Shown here in pieces: positions 1-6,078 of a DNA stretch of 9,912 nucleotides (its first letter is position 1; every line of letters begins with the position of its first letter). The position numbers and the translations under genes were made by a program. Source of the stretch: DAOLOF01 sp964463605 (GTDB taxonomy: Bacteria; Patescibacteriota; Microgenomatia; UBA1400; PJMF01); contig CAYXBZ010000036.1 in assembly GCA_964463605.1 (NCBI GenBank), positions 1 to 9,912 on the forward strand, in the 5' to 3' direction. The notes under the pieces were generated by a model. It had not been told where the DNA came from. It searched no databases and saw only the letters and a program-made list of their open reading frames with translations.

Positions 1-781
1 GGATTGAAACACGAAGATTTAAATTTTCCTCTTTCAAGGAAAGTTGCATTTTTCCATCTTGGGCACTTAAGTGCTGGTCAGTTCTAAGGTTAGACAAAAC
101 TTTAATTCTTGTGACCACTCGATTGTGTAACTGAATGGGGATTTGAAGAGAGTCGAACAAAATTCCATCAACTCTAAACCTAACCAGTGTGTAATTTTCT
201 TTTGGCTCGATATGAATATCAGATGCTTTTTCATCGTAGGCAGAAGTGATCAAGAGATTGACTATTTTTTCAATTGGAGGATCGACTTCTTTTTCTGATC
301 TGCTAGCGGTATCTAAGCCTTCTTTGAGTAGTTTTTCAAATTTTTTTTGAAGATCTTGCCGATAAAGAGCAATGATGTTTTTGATATCCTGGGCGGTAGC
401 ATAATAAATCTTGACCGGCAATCCAGTTTTTTTTGATACTGAAGAAGCGACAGTGGTGTTACTTGGGTCTGTTAGTGCAACCTTGACTTCCTTATCATTT
501 CGCTCAAAGGCAACAATCTGTTTCTTGTTGGCAATATGTTCGGGGATAATGTTGATAACTTCGGGGGGGATATCAAGTTTAGTGAGGGTAACAAACGGAA
601 CCTTTAGTGCTTTTGCTTCAAGGGCTCCGATGTCTGAATCGGCAACATGTTTAAGTTCAATCAAAGCTTCTCTTAAAGAGACACTTTTTTCTTTGGCAAA
701 TGCTTGAGCTTCTTTGAGAGCAGTCTCGTTGATTTTTTTACCACTTAGTAGTGCTTTTTGAAGTTGGGCATCGTCTAGCAT
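1..781 (-). CDS. pilB: Type IV pilus / type II secretion assembly ATPase, N-terminal part (cut by the left edge)
   Basis: The frame is open from an ATG at 779-781 to the left edge, giving the first 260 residues of a protein that usually has about 550-600. Residues about 40-145 resemble the N-terminal MshEN/T2SSE_N domain of PilB/GspE. They are followed by a segment (166-193) ending in the family signature ASDIHIEP (187-193 region), then RVDGIL (203-208), RIKVLSNLRTDQHLSAQDGK (225-244) and RVSI at the edge. These belong to the N-terminal half of the secretion ATPase core. The Walker A, Asp-box and Walker B motifs would lie outside the window. PilB-type enzymes hydrolyse ATP in the cytoplasm to drive pilin polymerisation. 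PilB is more likely than GspE, but the sequence seen here cannot separate them. An in-frame stop lies upstream and no other ATG falls between it and this start. No Shine-Dalgarno sequence is present. Confidence 0.9.
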   Translation of the reverse strand, partial: MLDDAQLQKALLSGKKINETALKEAQAFAKEKSVSLREALIELKHVADSDIGALEAKALKVPFVTLTKLDIPPEVINIIPEHIANKKQIVAFERNDKEVKVALTDPSNTTVASSVSKKTGLPVKIYYATAQDIKNIIALYRQDLQKKFEKLLKEGLDTASRSEKEVDPPIEKIVNLLITSAYDEKASDIHIEPKENYTLVRFRVDGILFDSLQIPIQLHNRVVTRIKVLSNLRTDQHLSAQDGKMQLSLKEENLNLRVSI

Positions 782-799
782 ATTGCATTTAGCATAGCA
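782..799 (-). promoter_or_regulatory. Candidate extended -10 promoter of the pilus ATPase gene
   Basis: On the minus strand TGCTATGCT (791-799) fits an extended -10 element: TG, one base, then TATGCT, which matches TATAAT at 4 of 6 positions. The -10 box ends 9 bases before the ATG, so transcription would begin about 0-3 bases before the start codon. No good -35 box is seen, which is tolerable for an extended -10 promoter. This is inferred from sequence pattern only. Confidence 0.4.
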
Positions 800-916
800 T
801 GATGTGAGTTCAAAGGTAATAACTCAAAAAGTAACAAACTGAACGGATAGAATATAAAAACAACGAGGCTTAAAGTTGATTGCAAAACAAAACGTTTGAT
901 TTTGAGTGGATTTTTT

Positions 917-1387
917 TTAATTTAACACTAATATTGCTGTATTCAGTATTGTTGCAAAGCTAACCCAAGCTAAATATGGGATAAATAAGTAAAAAGCAGT
1001 TCTAGACAAAGGCTTAAACTTTTTCATGGTGAGAATGATTGCTACCAGCAGCACAGCGATATTAATCAACCCCAGTGGTGGAGATTCTGCAGCAAAAAAC
1101 GAGAATGACCACAAAAAGTTAAGCAACAGCTGGAACAAATAAAGATATCCAGCTTGTTTTACTTCTTTTTTCTCCCAACCTTGCTTCCAAACTAAGTACC
1201 AAGCAACTGCAATCGCAATATACAGCACTGTCCAAACAGGCCCAAATAACCAATTGGGTGGATTAAAAAAAGGCTTGCTTAAGCCCACATACCAGCTAGA
1301 GATTGAGGAGCTTGTAGCAGTGGCGGCAGCAACACTCACTAATAAAGTTAGTAGAATAGATGCGATTAATTTTGGGAGTTGTTTCAT
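917..1387 (-). CDS. tspO: TspO/MBR family protein (tryptophan-rich sensory protein)
   Basis: This 156-residue protein has the normal length and five hydrophobic segments (about 4-25, 45-67, 79-100, 104-121, 128-154) of the TspO/peripheral benzodiazepine receptor family. Family motifs are clear: WYVGLSKPFFNPPNW followed by PVWTVLY (32-56), the LLLNFLWS segment (87-94), and PYLAWVSFATILN (137-149). Bacterial TspO proteins sit in the membrane, bind or degrade porphyrins, and are tied to light and oxidative-stress responses. The ligand of this one is unknown. The frame is open back to an ATG at 1480, but that extension overlaps the end of the upstream gene by 80 bases and adds a hydrophilic stretch unlike TspO. 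The start at 1385-1387 (MKQLPK) restores the usual N-terminus and leaves a 13-base gap to the upstream stop. The two genes are probably co-transcribed. Confidence 0.92.
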   Translation of the reverse strand: MKQLPKLIASILLTLLVSVAAATATSSSISSWYVGLSKPFFNPPNWLFGPVWTVLYIAIAVAWYLVWKQGWEKKEVKQAGYLYLFQLLLNFLWSFSFFAAESPPLGLINIAVLLVAIILTMKKFKPLSRTAFYLFIPYLAWVSFATILNTAILVLN

Positions 1388-1400
1388 TGGTGCATATTTA

Positions 1401-2009
1401 TCACTTAATAAACGGAATGATGAGTGACGTATTTTTTTTGTACTTTTGATACTCTTCATTATCTTTGTATCTTTCGTCATATCTTTTTTCTAAAGGTGGA
1501 ACTCCACTCACAAACAGCAGCATGAACGAAATGAAGAGCGGGCTAACAATAGTTAAATAACTCCATCCAGATAAAAATGGTAGCGCAAAGATATAAATAC
1601 CCCACCAACAAAGCATCTCTCCAAANNNNNNNNNNNNNNNNNNNNNNNNNNNNNNNNNNNNNNNNNNNNNNNNNNNNNNNNNNNNNNNNNNNNNNNNNNN
1701 NNNNNNNNNNNNNNNNNNNNNNNNNAAATCTTCTCTAATTTCATCAAAGCGACTGTCGGCTTTAATTTTTAAGATTCTGGTTAGTAGATAACTAACCAAC
1801 CTTAATCCCCAAGCCAAGACCATTAAAAAGAGAACGATTTGTACAAACTGGAAGCTTGATCTGGCTAAGAAGAACAAAGCAATCAGAATAAAGGTTAAGC
1901 CATAAGACAAATCAGTGACTTTATCGGTTTTGTTGACGGCTGCATAGACAAAAAAAAGAAGTTGAATAATTAGCGAAATAAGTAAAGGCTGAAGGATAAG
2001 ATTAATCAT
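1401..2009 (-). CDS. DUF1295 family membrane protein (steroid 5-alpha-reductase / ICMT-like fold), interrupted by an assembly gap
   Basis: Both flanks of the N run match DUF1295 proteins. The N-terminal 94 residues are hydrophobic with YGLTFI (36-41) and end in SRFDEIRED. The C-terminal 74 residues start at FGEMLCWWGIYIFALPFL and continue to VSGVPPLEKRYDERY and EYQKYKKNTSLIIP, which is the typical end of the family. These are multi-spanning membrane proteins distantly related to steroid 5-alpha reductases and isoprenylcysteine methyltransferases. The true substrate is not known. The gap hides the middle, including the segment before FGE that normally reads HPNY or similar. As placed, only 34 residues are missing, but family members usually have around 100 between these motifs, so the real gene is longer. 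The frame across the gap happens to be kept. The gene ends in TGA just before tspO. Confidence 0.85.
   Translation of the reverse strand: MINLILQPLLISLIIQLLFFVYAAVNKTDKVTDLSYGLTFILIALFFLARSSFQFVQIVLFLMVLAWGLRLVSYLLTRILKIKADSRFDEIREDXXXXXXXXXXXXXXXXXXXXXXXXXXXXXXXXXXFGEMLCWWGIYIFALPFLSGWSYLTIVSPLFISFMLLFVSGVPPLEKRYDERYKDNEEYQKYKKNTSLIIPFIK
1626..1725. other. Assembly gap (100 N)
   Basis: This is a run of exactly 100 undetermined bases, the usual placeholder for a scaffold join of unknown length. It lies inside the DUF1295 gene. Both sides encode parts of the same family in the right order and strand, so the join itself is probably correct but its length is not. Confidence 0.99.
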
Positions 2010-2016
2010 AATAAAT

Positions 2017-2092
2017 AGTCTATCACTAAATTGACCGATATTATCAAATTAATTCTGATCTAATACTATTACTAATTTGCGAATTCATTATA
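2017..2092 (-). promoter_or_regulatory. Candidate promoter region for the DUF1295-tspO pair
   Basis: Two -10-like elements precede the DUF1295 start on the minus strand. A perfect TATAAT lies at 2087-2092 and would give a leader of about 70 bases, but no -35 box is visible. A weaker TAGACT (4 of 6) at 2017-2022 sits 7 bases from the ATG, in the leaderless geometry seen elsewhere in this window, with TTGATA (2042-2047) 19 bases further upstream. I cannot choose between them. The rest of 2010-2133 is AT-rich with nothing else recognisable. Confidence 0.3.
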
Positions 2093-2133
2093 GGTTGATC
2101 GATTTAAAGATGCTAAATACAGGGTGACCACGA

Positions 2134-3318
2134 TTATTGCTCAAAAAACGAAGGGTGAATCTTAATAATTTTGTCATCGCCCTCTTGAGGACTTCCTCTG
2201 CCGTCGGTGTTATTGGTTGCTAGATAAATATAATCAGAATGATATTTAACTATTCTGAGTCTACCAAACTCCTGTGAAAGATATCGATCAAAATTTATCA
2301 AGTTATTGTCAGAAATGATGGCTGAGTAAAGTGAAGATCCTCGTAAACCCACAAACAGCAAACGATCATCAATAATCTCGAGAGCAGAAGGAGCCCAAGT
2401 TTCATCAACTCCAGAATGAATCACGGGAGAAACTAGCTCTGGACGAGACTCATCTCCCACTACGATGGGCCAACCATAATTGCCACCTCTTATTATCAAG
2501 TTAATCTCATCGTAGCCTGAAGGACCATGTTCAGAAGACCACAGTCGACCTTGTGAGTCCCAGGCTAAACCTTGAGGATTGCGATGACCATACGAATAGA
2601 TTAAATTATTAAATGGATTGTCTTGGGGAGTTGATCCATCGGCTTCAATGCGTAAGATTTTTCCTGCAAGTGAATCTAGATTTTGAGCTGTACTAGAGTC
2701 ATAAATATCTCCAGTGGCAATATATAGCTTGTTGTCAGGTCCAAAAGCAATTCTGCCACCATTATGAAATCTATCGCCAGGAATATTGCTTAGAACAACC
2801 TCTCTATCAGTTAGACTATTAGTGTCTAAATCAAAACGATAACGCTCAACTTGGTTTTGATACTCATCGTTTTGTTGAGCGGTAAAATAAAGATAAAGCC
2901 AACTGTTTTCCTCCTGTGAAAAATTCGGATGCAAAGTCATTCCAAGCAACCCGCCCTCACCTTCATGAGTGACTCTATCTATTTCAATCTCGATGCGAGT
3001 ATCATTACTTATTCTCAAAAGAGTACCTCCTCTTTGAGTTACAAGCATTGAATCGTCTGGAAGCCAAACAATTTCCCAGGGAATATCTAGATTCTGAGCA
3101 ATTATTTGGATTGGTGATTGTTGCAACTGATCATTCGCTATTAATGATGTACTCTCTGAGGAAATGGCTTCTTGATTATTTTGAAACTCATTATTGATCT
3201 TGTTGTTAAAATCAGAATTAAATAAGGTTATGTTGTTCCTATTTGAGCGGATAAAAATGAGTGTGATAAATATGAAAAAAACTGCTGCTGAAAGTATAGC
3301 GAAGTGATTTTTTTTCAT
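2134..3318 (-). CDS. PQQ-dependent sugar dehydrogenase (soluble aldose sugar dehydrogenase family), membrane-anchored
   Basis: This 394-residue protein has a hydrophobic N-terminal segment (about 6-24) without a lipobox Cys, then an Asn/Gln/Ser-rich linker (25-70), then a beta-propeller domain of the glucose/sorbosone dehydrogenase family (72-390). Signatures in order: IPWEIVWLPDDSMLVTQRGG (79-98), GEGGLLGMTLHPNF (120-133), RFHNGGRIAFGPD (183-195), AGKILRI (218-224), YGHRNPQGLAWD (243-254), SSEHGPSGYDEIN (261-273) and GNYGWP (279-284). H185 is the likely catalytic base and R246 the PQQ-contacting arginine by analogy with soluble glucose dehydrogenase. The EHGP loop fits the Ca2+/PQQ site. The enzyme would oxidise aldose sugars to lactones outside the cell, passing electrons from PQQ to an unknown acceptor. 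No PQQ synthesis gene is in the window. The gene follows pcm by 98 bases and may have its own promoter. Confidence 0.92.
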   Translation of the reverse strand: MKKNHFAILSAAVFFIFITLIFIRSNRNNITLFNSDFNNKINNEFQNNQEAISSESTSLIANDQLQQSPIQIIAQNLDIPWEIVWLPDDSMLVTQRGGTLLRISNDTRIEIEIDRVTHEGEGGLLGMTLHPNFSQEENSWLYLYFTAQQNDEYQNQVERYRFDLDTNSLTDREVVLSNIPGDRFHNGGRIAFGPDNKLYIATGDIYDSSTAQNLDSLAGKILRIEADGSTPQDNPFNNLIYSYGHRNPQGLAWDSQGRLWSSEHGPSGYDEINLIIRGGNYGWPIVVGDESRPELVSPVIHSGVDETWAPSALEIIDDRLLFVGLRGSSLYSAIISDNNLINFDRYLSQEFGRLRIVKYHSDYIYLATNNTDGRGSPQEGDDKIIKIHPSFFEQ

Positions 3319-3416
3319 TTAATGTTTGCTGAATCAATTTAATAAAATTATCTCTGTATTTTTGAGCAAAAGATGTGATATTAATTACATCCCAATCATC
3401 GGCACGAAAGGGGTCA

Positions 3417-4037
3417 TCACACTAGTGGGACAAAAGCAACAGAGCCGAAATTTTCAACTTTCCATTTGTTTTCCAGGCGCGTAATTCTCACAAGCTCTTG
3501 ATGAGATCCTCGCTTGAGAGGCATCACTATTCTGCCATTAACCGCCAATTGACTCTTCCACGTTTGAGGAATTTTTGCAGAAGAAGCAGCACTCACAATC
3601 GCATCAAATGGAGCTTCTGTACTGAATCCAAATTTCGCGTCTTGCTGATAAACTTCAACATTATTACAACCAATTTCTTGAAGGGTTTTTTTGGCATTTA
3701 GTGCTAGTGACACAATAGTTTCAAGAGAGATCACTTTTTTAGCTAACTTGCTTAGAATTGCAGCTTGATAACCCGATCCAGTGCCAACATCTAGCACTTT
3801 TTCATCACCTTTTAGCTTTAATAGCTGACACATCTTCGCCACAACGTATGGTTGTGATATTGTTTGGTCCTCGCCAATTGGCAGAGGGCGATCGTGATAG
3901 GCTTGATTCATCAACCTTGAGGGCACAAATTTCTCTCTAGGAACTTTTTTAAAGGCCATGATAACATGGGGATCAGTGATATCTCGCGCTATCAGTTGAG
4001 TTTTCACCATCTGTGAGCGCAGCTGTTGATAGGACAT
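3417..4037 (-). CDS. pcm: Protein-L-isoaspartate(D-aspartate) O-methyltransferase
   Basis: This 206-residue protein has the full length and all landmarks of the PCMT family: FKKVPREKFVP (29-39), LPIGEDQTISQPYVVAKM (52-69), SAM-binding motif I VLDVGTGSGYQAAIL (81-95), the acidic residue after strand 2 in VISLE (102-106), FDAIVSAASSAKIP (144-157, where most members read VTAAAPEIP), and the C-terminal FGSVAFVPLV. The cytoplasmic enzyme methylates isoaspartyl residues formed by spontaneous protein damage, starting their repair. Translation ends in two adjacent TGA codons (3414-3419), a good sign that TGA is a true stop in this genome. The ATG at 4035-4037 has no Shine-Dalgarno sequence, and a TATAAT box lies 6 bases upstream. 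The gene is divergent from the erythromycin-esterase-family gene, with 91 bases between them. Confidence 0.95.
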   Translation of the reverse strand: MSYQQLRSQMVKTQLIARDITDPHVIMAFKKVPREKFVPSRLMNQAYHDRPLPIGEDQTISQPYVVAKMCQLLKLKGDEKVLDVGTGSGYQAAILSKLAKKVISLETIVSLALNAKKTLQEIGCNNVEVYQQDAKFGFSTEAPFDAIVSAASSAKIPQTWKSQLAVNGRIVMPLKRGSHQELVRITRLENKWKVENFGSVAFVPLV

Positions 4038-4049
4038 AAAATAATTATA
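4038..4049 (-). promoter_or_regulatory. Leaderless-type -10 promoter of pcm
   Basis: A consensus TATAAT (4044-4049 on the minus strand) is followed by six bases and then the pcm ATG. The expected transcription start therefore falls on the first base of the start codon. No convincing -35 box is found at 16-18 bases. The spacing matches that at the copper operon promoter, which supports a leaderless start. Confidence 0.55.
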
Positions 4050-4128
4050 TCCCTATTCTAGCTTCTTGATTTACCTATTGCTAAAAACTTTTAATCAATT
4101 AAAAACTAAATAGATCACCAGTATTAAA

Positions 4129-5481
4129 ATGAGTCTGGATAATCACAAGAGTAGAATTTTTCAAATTACCTTAGGCGGAATAGTTGCCTTGATATTGCTT
4201 GTAATAGCAATTACGTTTGGTGGTGACTCCTCTTCTTTAAATCTAGAAACAATATCAATTGAAAACATACCTACTACGTCGTTAGACGAATCAGGCTTAC
4301 AAAGTTTATTGAATAAGGCCATCGGCGCAGATTATGTTTTATTGGGTGAGTCTTCTCACGGCACCCATGAATATTATTATTGGCGAAAGATAATTACTCA
4401 AGAACTGGTTCAACATCACGGTTATTCTTATGTGGTGGTAGAGGGTGATTGGGCCTCTTTGTGTCGAGTTAATCAGTATGTAAAACATTTGTCTAACGAG
4501 TTTGATTCGGGCAAAGAAATCTTAGCAACTTTTAATCGCTGGCCTCAATGGATGTGGGCTAATGAAGAATTTTTAGAATTAGTGGAATGGTTGCGTGATT
4601 ATAATCAAGATCGATCTCTTGAAAGTAGAATAGGAGTGTATGGTAAAGATGTTTATGGAATTGAGGAGTCAGCTGAGGCACTAATTACTTTTCTTGATAA
4701 TGCAAATAGCAACTATTTAATGCAAACAAAAGACGCATACAACTGTCTTTTAGCTTACAACGGAGATTACGAAGAGTATTTGCACGATGTTTTTTATCAG
4801 GGATTATCTTGTCATGAGAATATCAAGAGAGTGGTTGAGTATTTAGCTTCAAACGCGTCAACTTATCAAGCAAAAACTAGCAAAAAAGCTTTTTTAAACG
4901 CTAAGCAAAATGCGTTGGTGGTCCAAAATGGCGAGGAGTATTATCGACTTTCAGTTACTCAGGGGAATGATAGTTGGAATAGCAGAGTCATGCATATGAA
5001 GCAGACGATAAATAGATTGGGTGATTATTATCAACAAAGAGGCAAGGGAATTGTCTGGGCCCACAATACGCATGTGGGAGATGCAAGAGCTACGGAAATG
5101 GCATCTTCTGGGATGTGGAATATTGGTCAACTACTTAGAGAAAAATATGGTCATGAAAAAGTTTTCATTGTAGGTTTTGGAACCTATGAAGGTGAGGTTG
5201 TAGCAGGAAGTGAGTGGGGTTCTCCAATGCAAGTAATGAAGATGCCTCCAGCCAGAACAGGAAGTCTGGAGGATTTACTCTCTAAGGCAGAACTTGATTC
5301 GTTTATTCTATTCTTAGATGAGCCGTTACCACCAGCATTAAAGAAGCCTTTGGGTCATAGGGCAAAAGGGGTGGTTTACCAACCCAATCTGGATGCAAGA
5401 CAATATGTAACCACAGTTTTGCCAGAAAGATATGATGCCTTTATTTATTTTGATAAAACAAGTGCTCTGACTTCGATATAA
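4129..5481 (+). CDS. Erythromycin esterase family protein, membrane-anchored
   Basis: This 450-residue protein has one N-terminal hydrophobic segment (about 11-30), probably a signal anchor, followed by an erythromycin-esterase/succinoglycan-biosynthesis domain (about 55-445). Family motifs are present: LLGESSHGTHEYYYWR (71-86), YVVVEGDWA (101-109), NSRVMHM (284-290), WAHNTHVGDA (310-319), FGTYEGEVVAG (350-360), and the end block GVVYQPNLDARQYV...FDAFIYFDKTSAL-like (414-447, here with YDAFIYFDKTSAL). E74, H77, E105, H312 and H315 correspond to the conserved active-site Glu/His residues known in EreA/EreB. True Ere enzymes open macrolide lactones in the cytoplasm. The anchor here suggests a domain outside the membrane, and many relatives have unknown substrates. 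Resistance cannot be claimed from sequence. No Shine-Dalgarno sequence is visible and the promoter is unclear (a TAAATA at 4107-4112 is a weak candidate). Confidence 0.88.
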   Translation: MSLDNHKSRIFQITLGGIVALILLVIAITFGGDSSSLNLETISIENIPTTSLDESGLQSLLNKAIGADYVLLGESSHGTHEYYYWRKIITQELVQHHGYSYVVVEGDWASLCRVNQYVKHLSNEFDSGKEILATFNRWPQWMWANEEFLELVEWLRDYNQDRSLESRIGVYGKDVYGIEESAEALITFLDNANSNYLMQTKDAYNCLLAYNGDYEEYLHDVFYQGLSCHENIKRVVEYLASNASTYQAKTSKKAFLNAKQNALVVQNGEEYYRLSVTQGNDSWNSRVMHMKQTINRLGDYYQQRGKGIVWAHNTHVGDARATEMASSGMWNIGQLLREKYGHEKVFIVGFGTYEGEVVAGSEWGSPMQVMKMPPARTGSLEDLLSKAELDSFILFLDEPLPPALKKPLGHRAKGVVYQPNLDARQYVTTVLPERYDAFIYFDKTSALTSI

Positions 5482-5545
5482 AGATAATCAATAAAAGTAA
5501 GTCACAAATTTCATTGTGCAGTTATTTTCCAGATGACAAAGAAGC

Positions 5546-5571
5546 AGTTGACTTAAAAAGTTGACTTTAAA
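5546..5571 (+). repeat. Tandem 13-base duplication over the -35 region of the copper operon
   Basis: AGTTGACTTAAAA (5546-5558) is followed directly by AGTTGACTTTAAA (5559-5571), identical at 12 of 13 positions. Each copy contains TTGACT. The second copy supplies the -35 box, and around it AAAGT-TG-ACTTT (5557-5568 region) is a small inverted repeat. It may be a second binding site for the regulator or a duplicated -35 box. Confidence 0.7.
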
Positions 5572-5595
5572 GATAACATATTCTATATTACGAAT
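5561..5595 (+). promoter_or_regulatory. Promoter of the copper operon, predicted leaderless
   Basis: A -35 box TTGACT (5561-5566, 5 of 6 matches) and a -10 box TATATT (5584-5589, 5 of 6) are separated by exactly 17 bases. The usual start seven bases past the -10 box falls on position 5596, the A of the regulator's ATG. The transcript would thus have no leader, in agreement with the absence of a Shine-Dalgarno sequence. It is the strongest promoter in the window and the only clear one for the genes at 5596-9731. Confidence 0.8.
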
Positions 5596-5598
5596 ATG
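5577..5598 (+). promoter_or_regulatory. Candidate operator of the ArsR-type regulator (inverted repeat)
   Basis: CATATTC (5577-5583) and GAATATG (5592-5598) form a perfect 7-base inverted repeat with 8 bases between. The -10 box lies in the spacer, and the right arm includes the ATG of the regulator gene. ArsR/SmtB dimers bind AT-rich inverted repeats of this kind that overlap promoters, so negative autoregulation is expected. Binding is inferred, not shown. Confidence 0.6.
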
Positions 5599-6075
5599 TC
5601 TTCATACTCAAAACTTTTTAATTTACAGTCAGATTTATTGAAAGCGATTTCTCATCCTCGTCGACTTGAAATTATTCACTTATTAAGAGATCAAGAACTT
5701 CCTGTGACTGACATTCACACTATGCTTGACTTACCCCAAGCCAACATTAGTCAACACCTGATGATTTTGCGAGATGCCAAAATAGTGAATAAACGTCGCG
5801 AAGGCAAGCAAATTTATTATCGTTTAGCTGATTTTCGAGTAATTAGGGCGAGTGATTTGATGCGAGAATACTTAATTGACCTTCATCAAGACAGCGATCT
5901 AACTAAACATTCAACTTTAGATATGCAAGAACTTACGCCACTAGTTACAGATCCTATCTGTAAAATGAGACTTTCTCCCAAAACTGCCAGTTTTCATCTC
6001 AATCATCAGGGGAAAGATCATTACTTTTGTGCTAGTGGTTGTCTAAAAAAATATAAACAAAAACATCATCTATAG
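5596..6075 (+). CDS. ArsR-family transcriptional repressor with C-terminal YHS/TRASH metal-binding module
   Basis: The protein has 159 residues. Residues about 10-95 form an ArsR/SmtB winged helix: LLKAISHPRRLEIIHLL (14-30), recognition region LPQANISQHLMILRDAKIV (46-64), and wing RREGKQIYYRL (67-77). The position where arsenic-sensing ArsR carries ELCVCDL reads ELPVTDI (35-41), and residues 1-121 contain no Cys at all. The C-terminal part (118-155) is a YHS/TRASH module: DPICKM (119-124) and YFCASGC (143-149), giving C122-X22-C145-X3-C149, which fits the C-X19-22-C-X3-C rule of TRASH metal-sensing domains. It probably represses the copper operon and lets go when the module binds metal (Cu+ by context). 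The ATG at 5596 is the first base of the predicted transcript. The TAG stop is 3 bases before the next gene. Confidence 0.9.
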   Translation: MSSYSKLFNLQSDLLKAISHPRRLEIIHLLRDQELPVTDIHTMLDLPQANISQHLMILRDAKIVNKRREGKQIYYRLADFRVIRASDLMREYLIDLHQDSDLTKHSTLDMQELTPLVTDPICKMRLSPKTASFHLNHQGKDHYFCASGCLKKYKQKHHL

Positions 6076-6078
6076 CTT

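Noticed and set aside
1..10. GGATTGAAAC at the left edge, identical to the end of many CRISPR repeats
   Set aside because: It occurs once, has no repeat-spacer series, and encodes the conserved RVSI codons of the pilus ATPase on the other strand.
411..707. Plus-strand open frame of 98 codons
   Set aside because: It lies antisense to the pilus ATPase gene, whose protein is clearly conserved.
883..904. Imperfect AT-rich palindrome (9 of 11 pairs) behind tspO
   Set aside because: It has no loop and almost no G-C pairs, so it would not form a stable terminator hairpin.
1388..1480. Longer tspO start at 1480 (31 extra residues)
   Set aside because: It overlaps the end of the DUF1295 gene by 80 bases, and the added residues are hydrophilic and unlike any TspO N-terminus.
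3498..3940. Two short plus-strand open frames (3498-3701 and 3758-3940)
   Set aside because: Both are antisense to pcm, which has all its family motifs on the minus strand.
5503..5518. CACAA-N6-TTGTG hairpin behind the esterase-family gene as a terminator
   Set aside because: The stem is only five pairs with no U tract after it.
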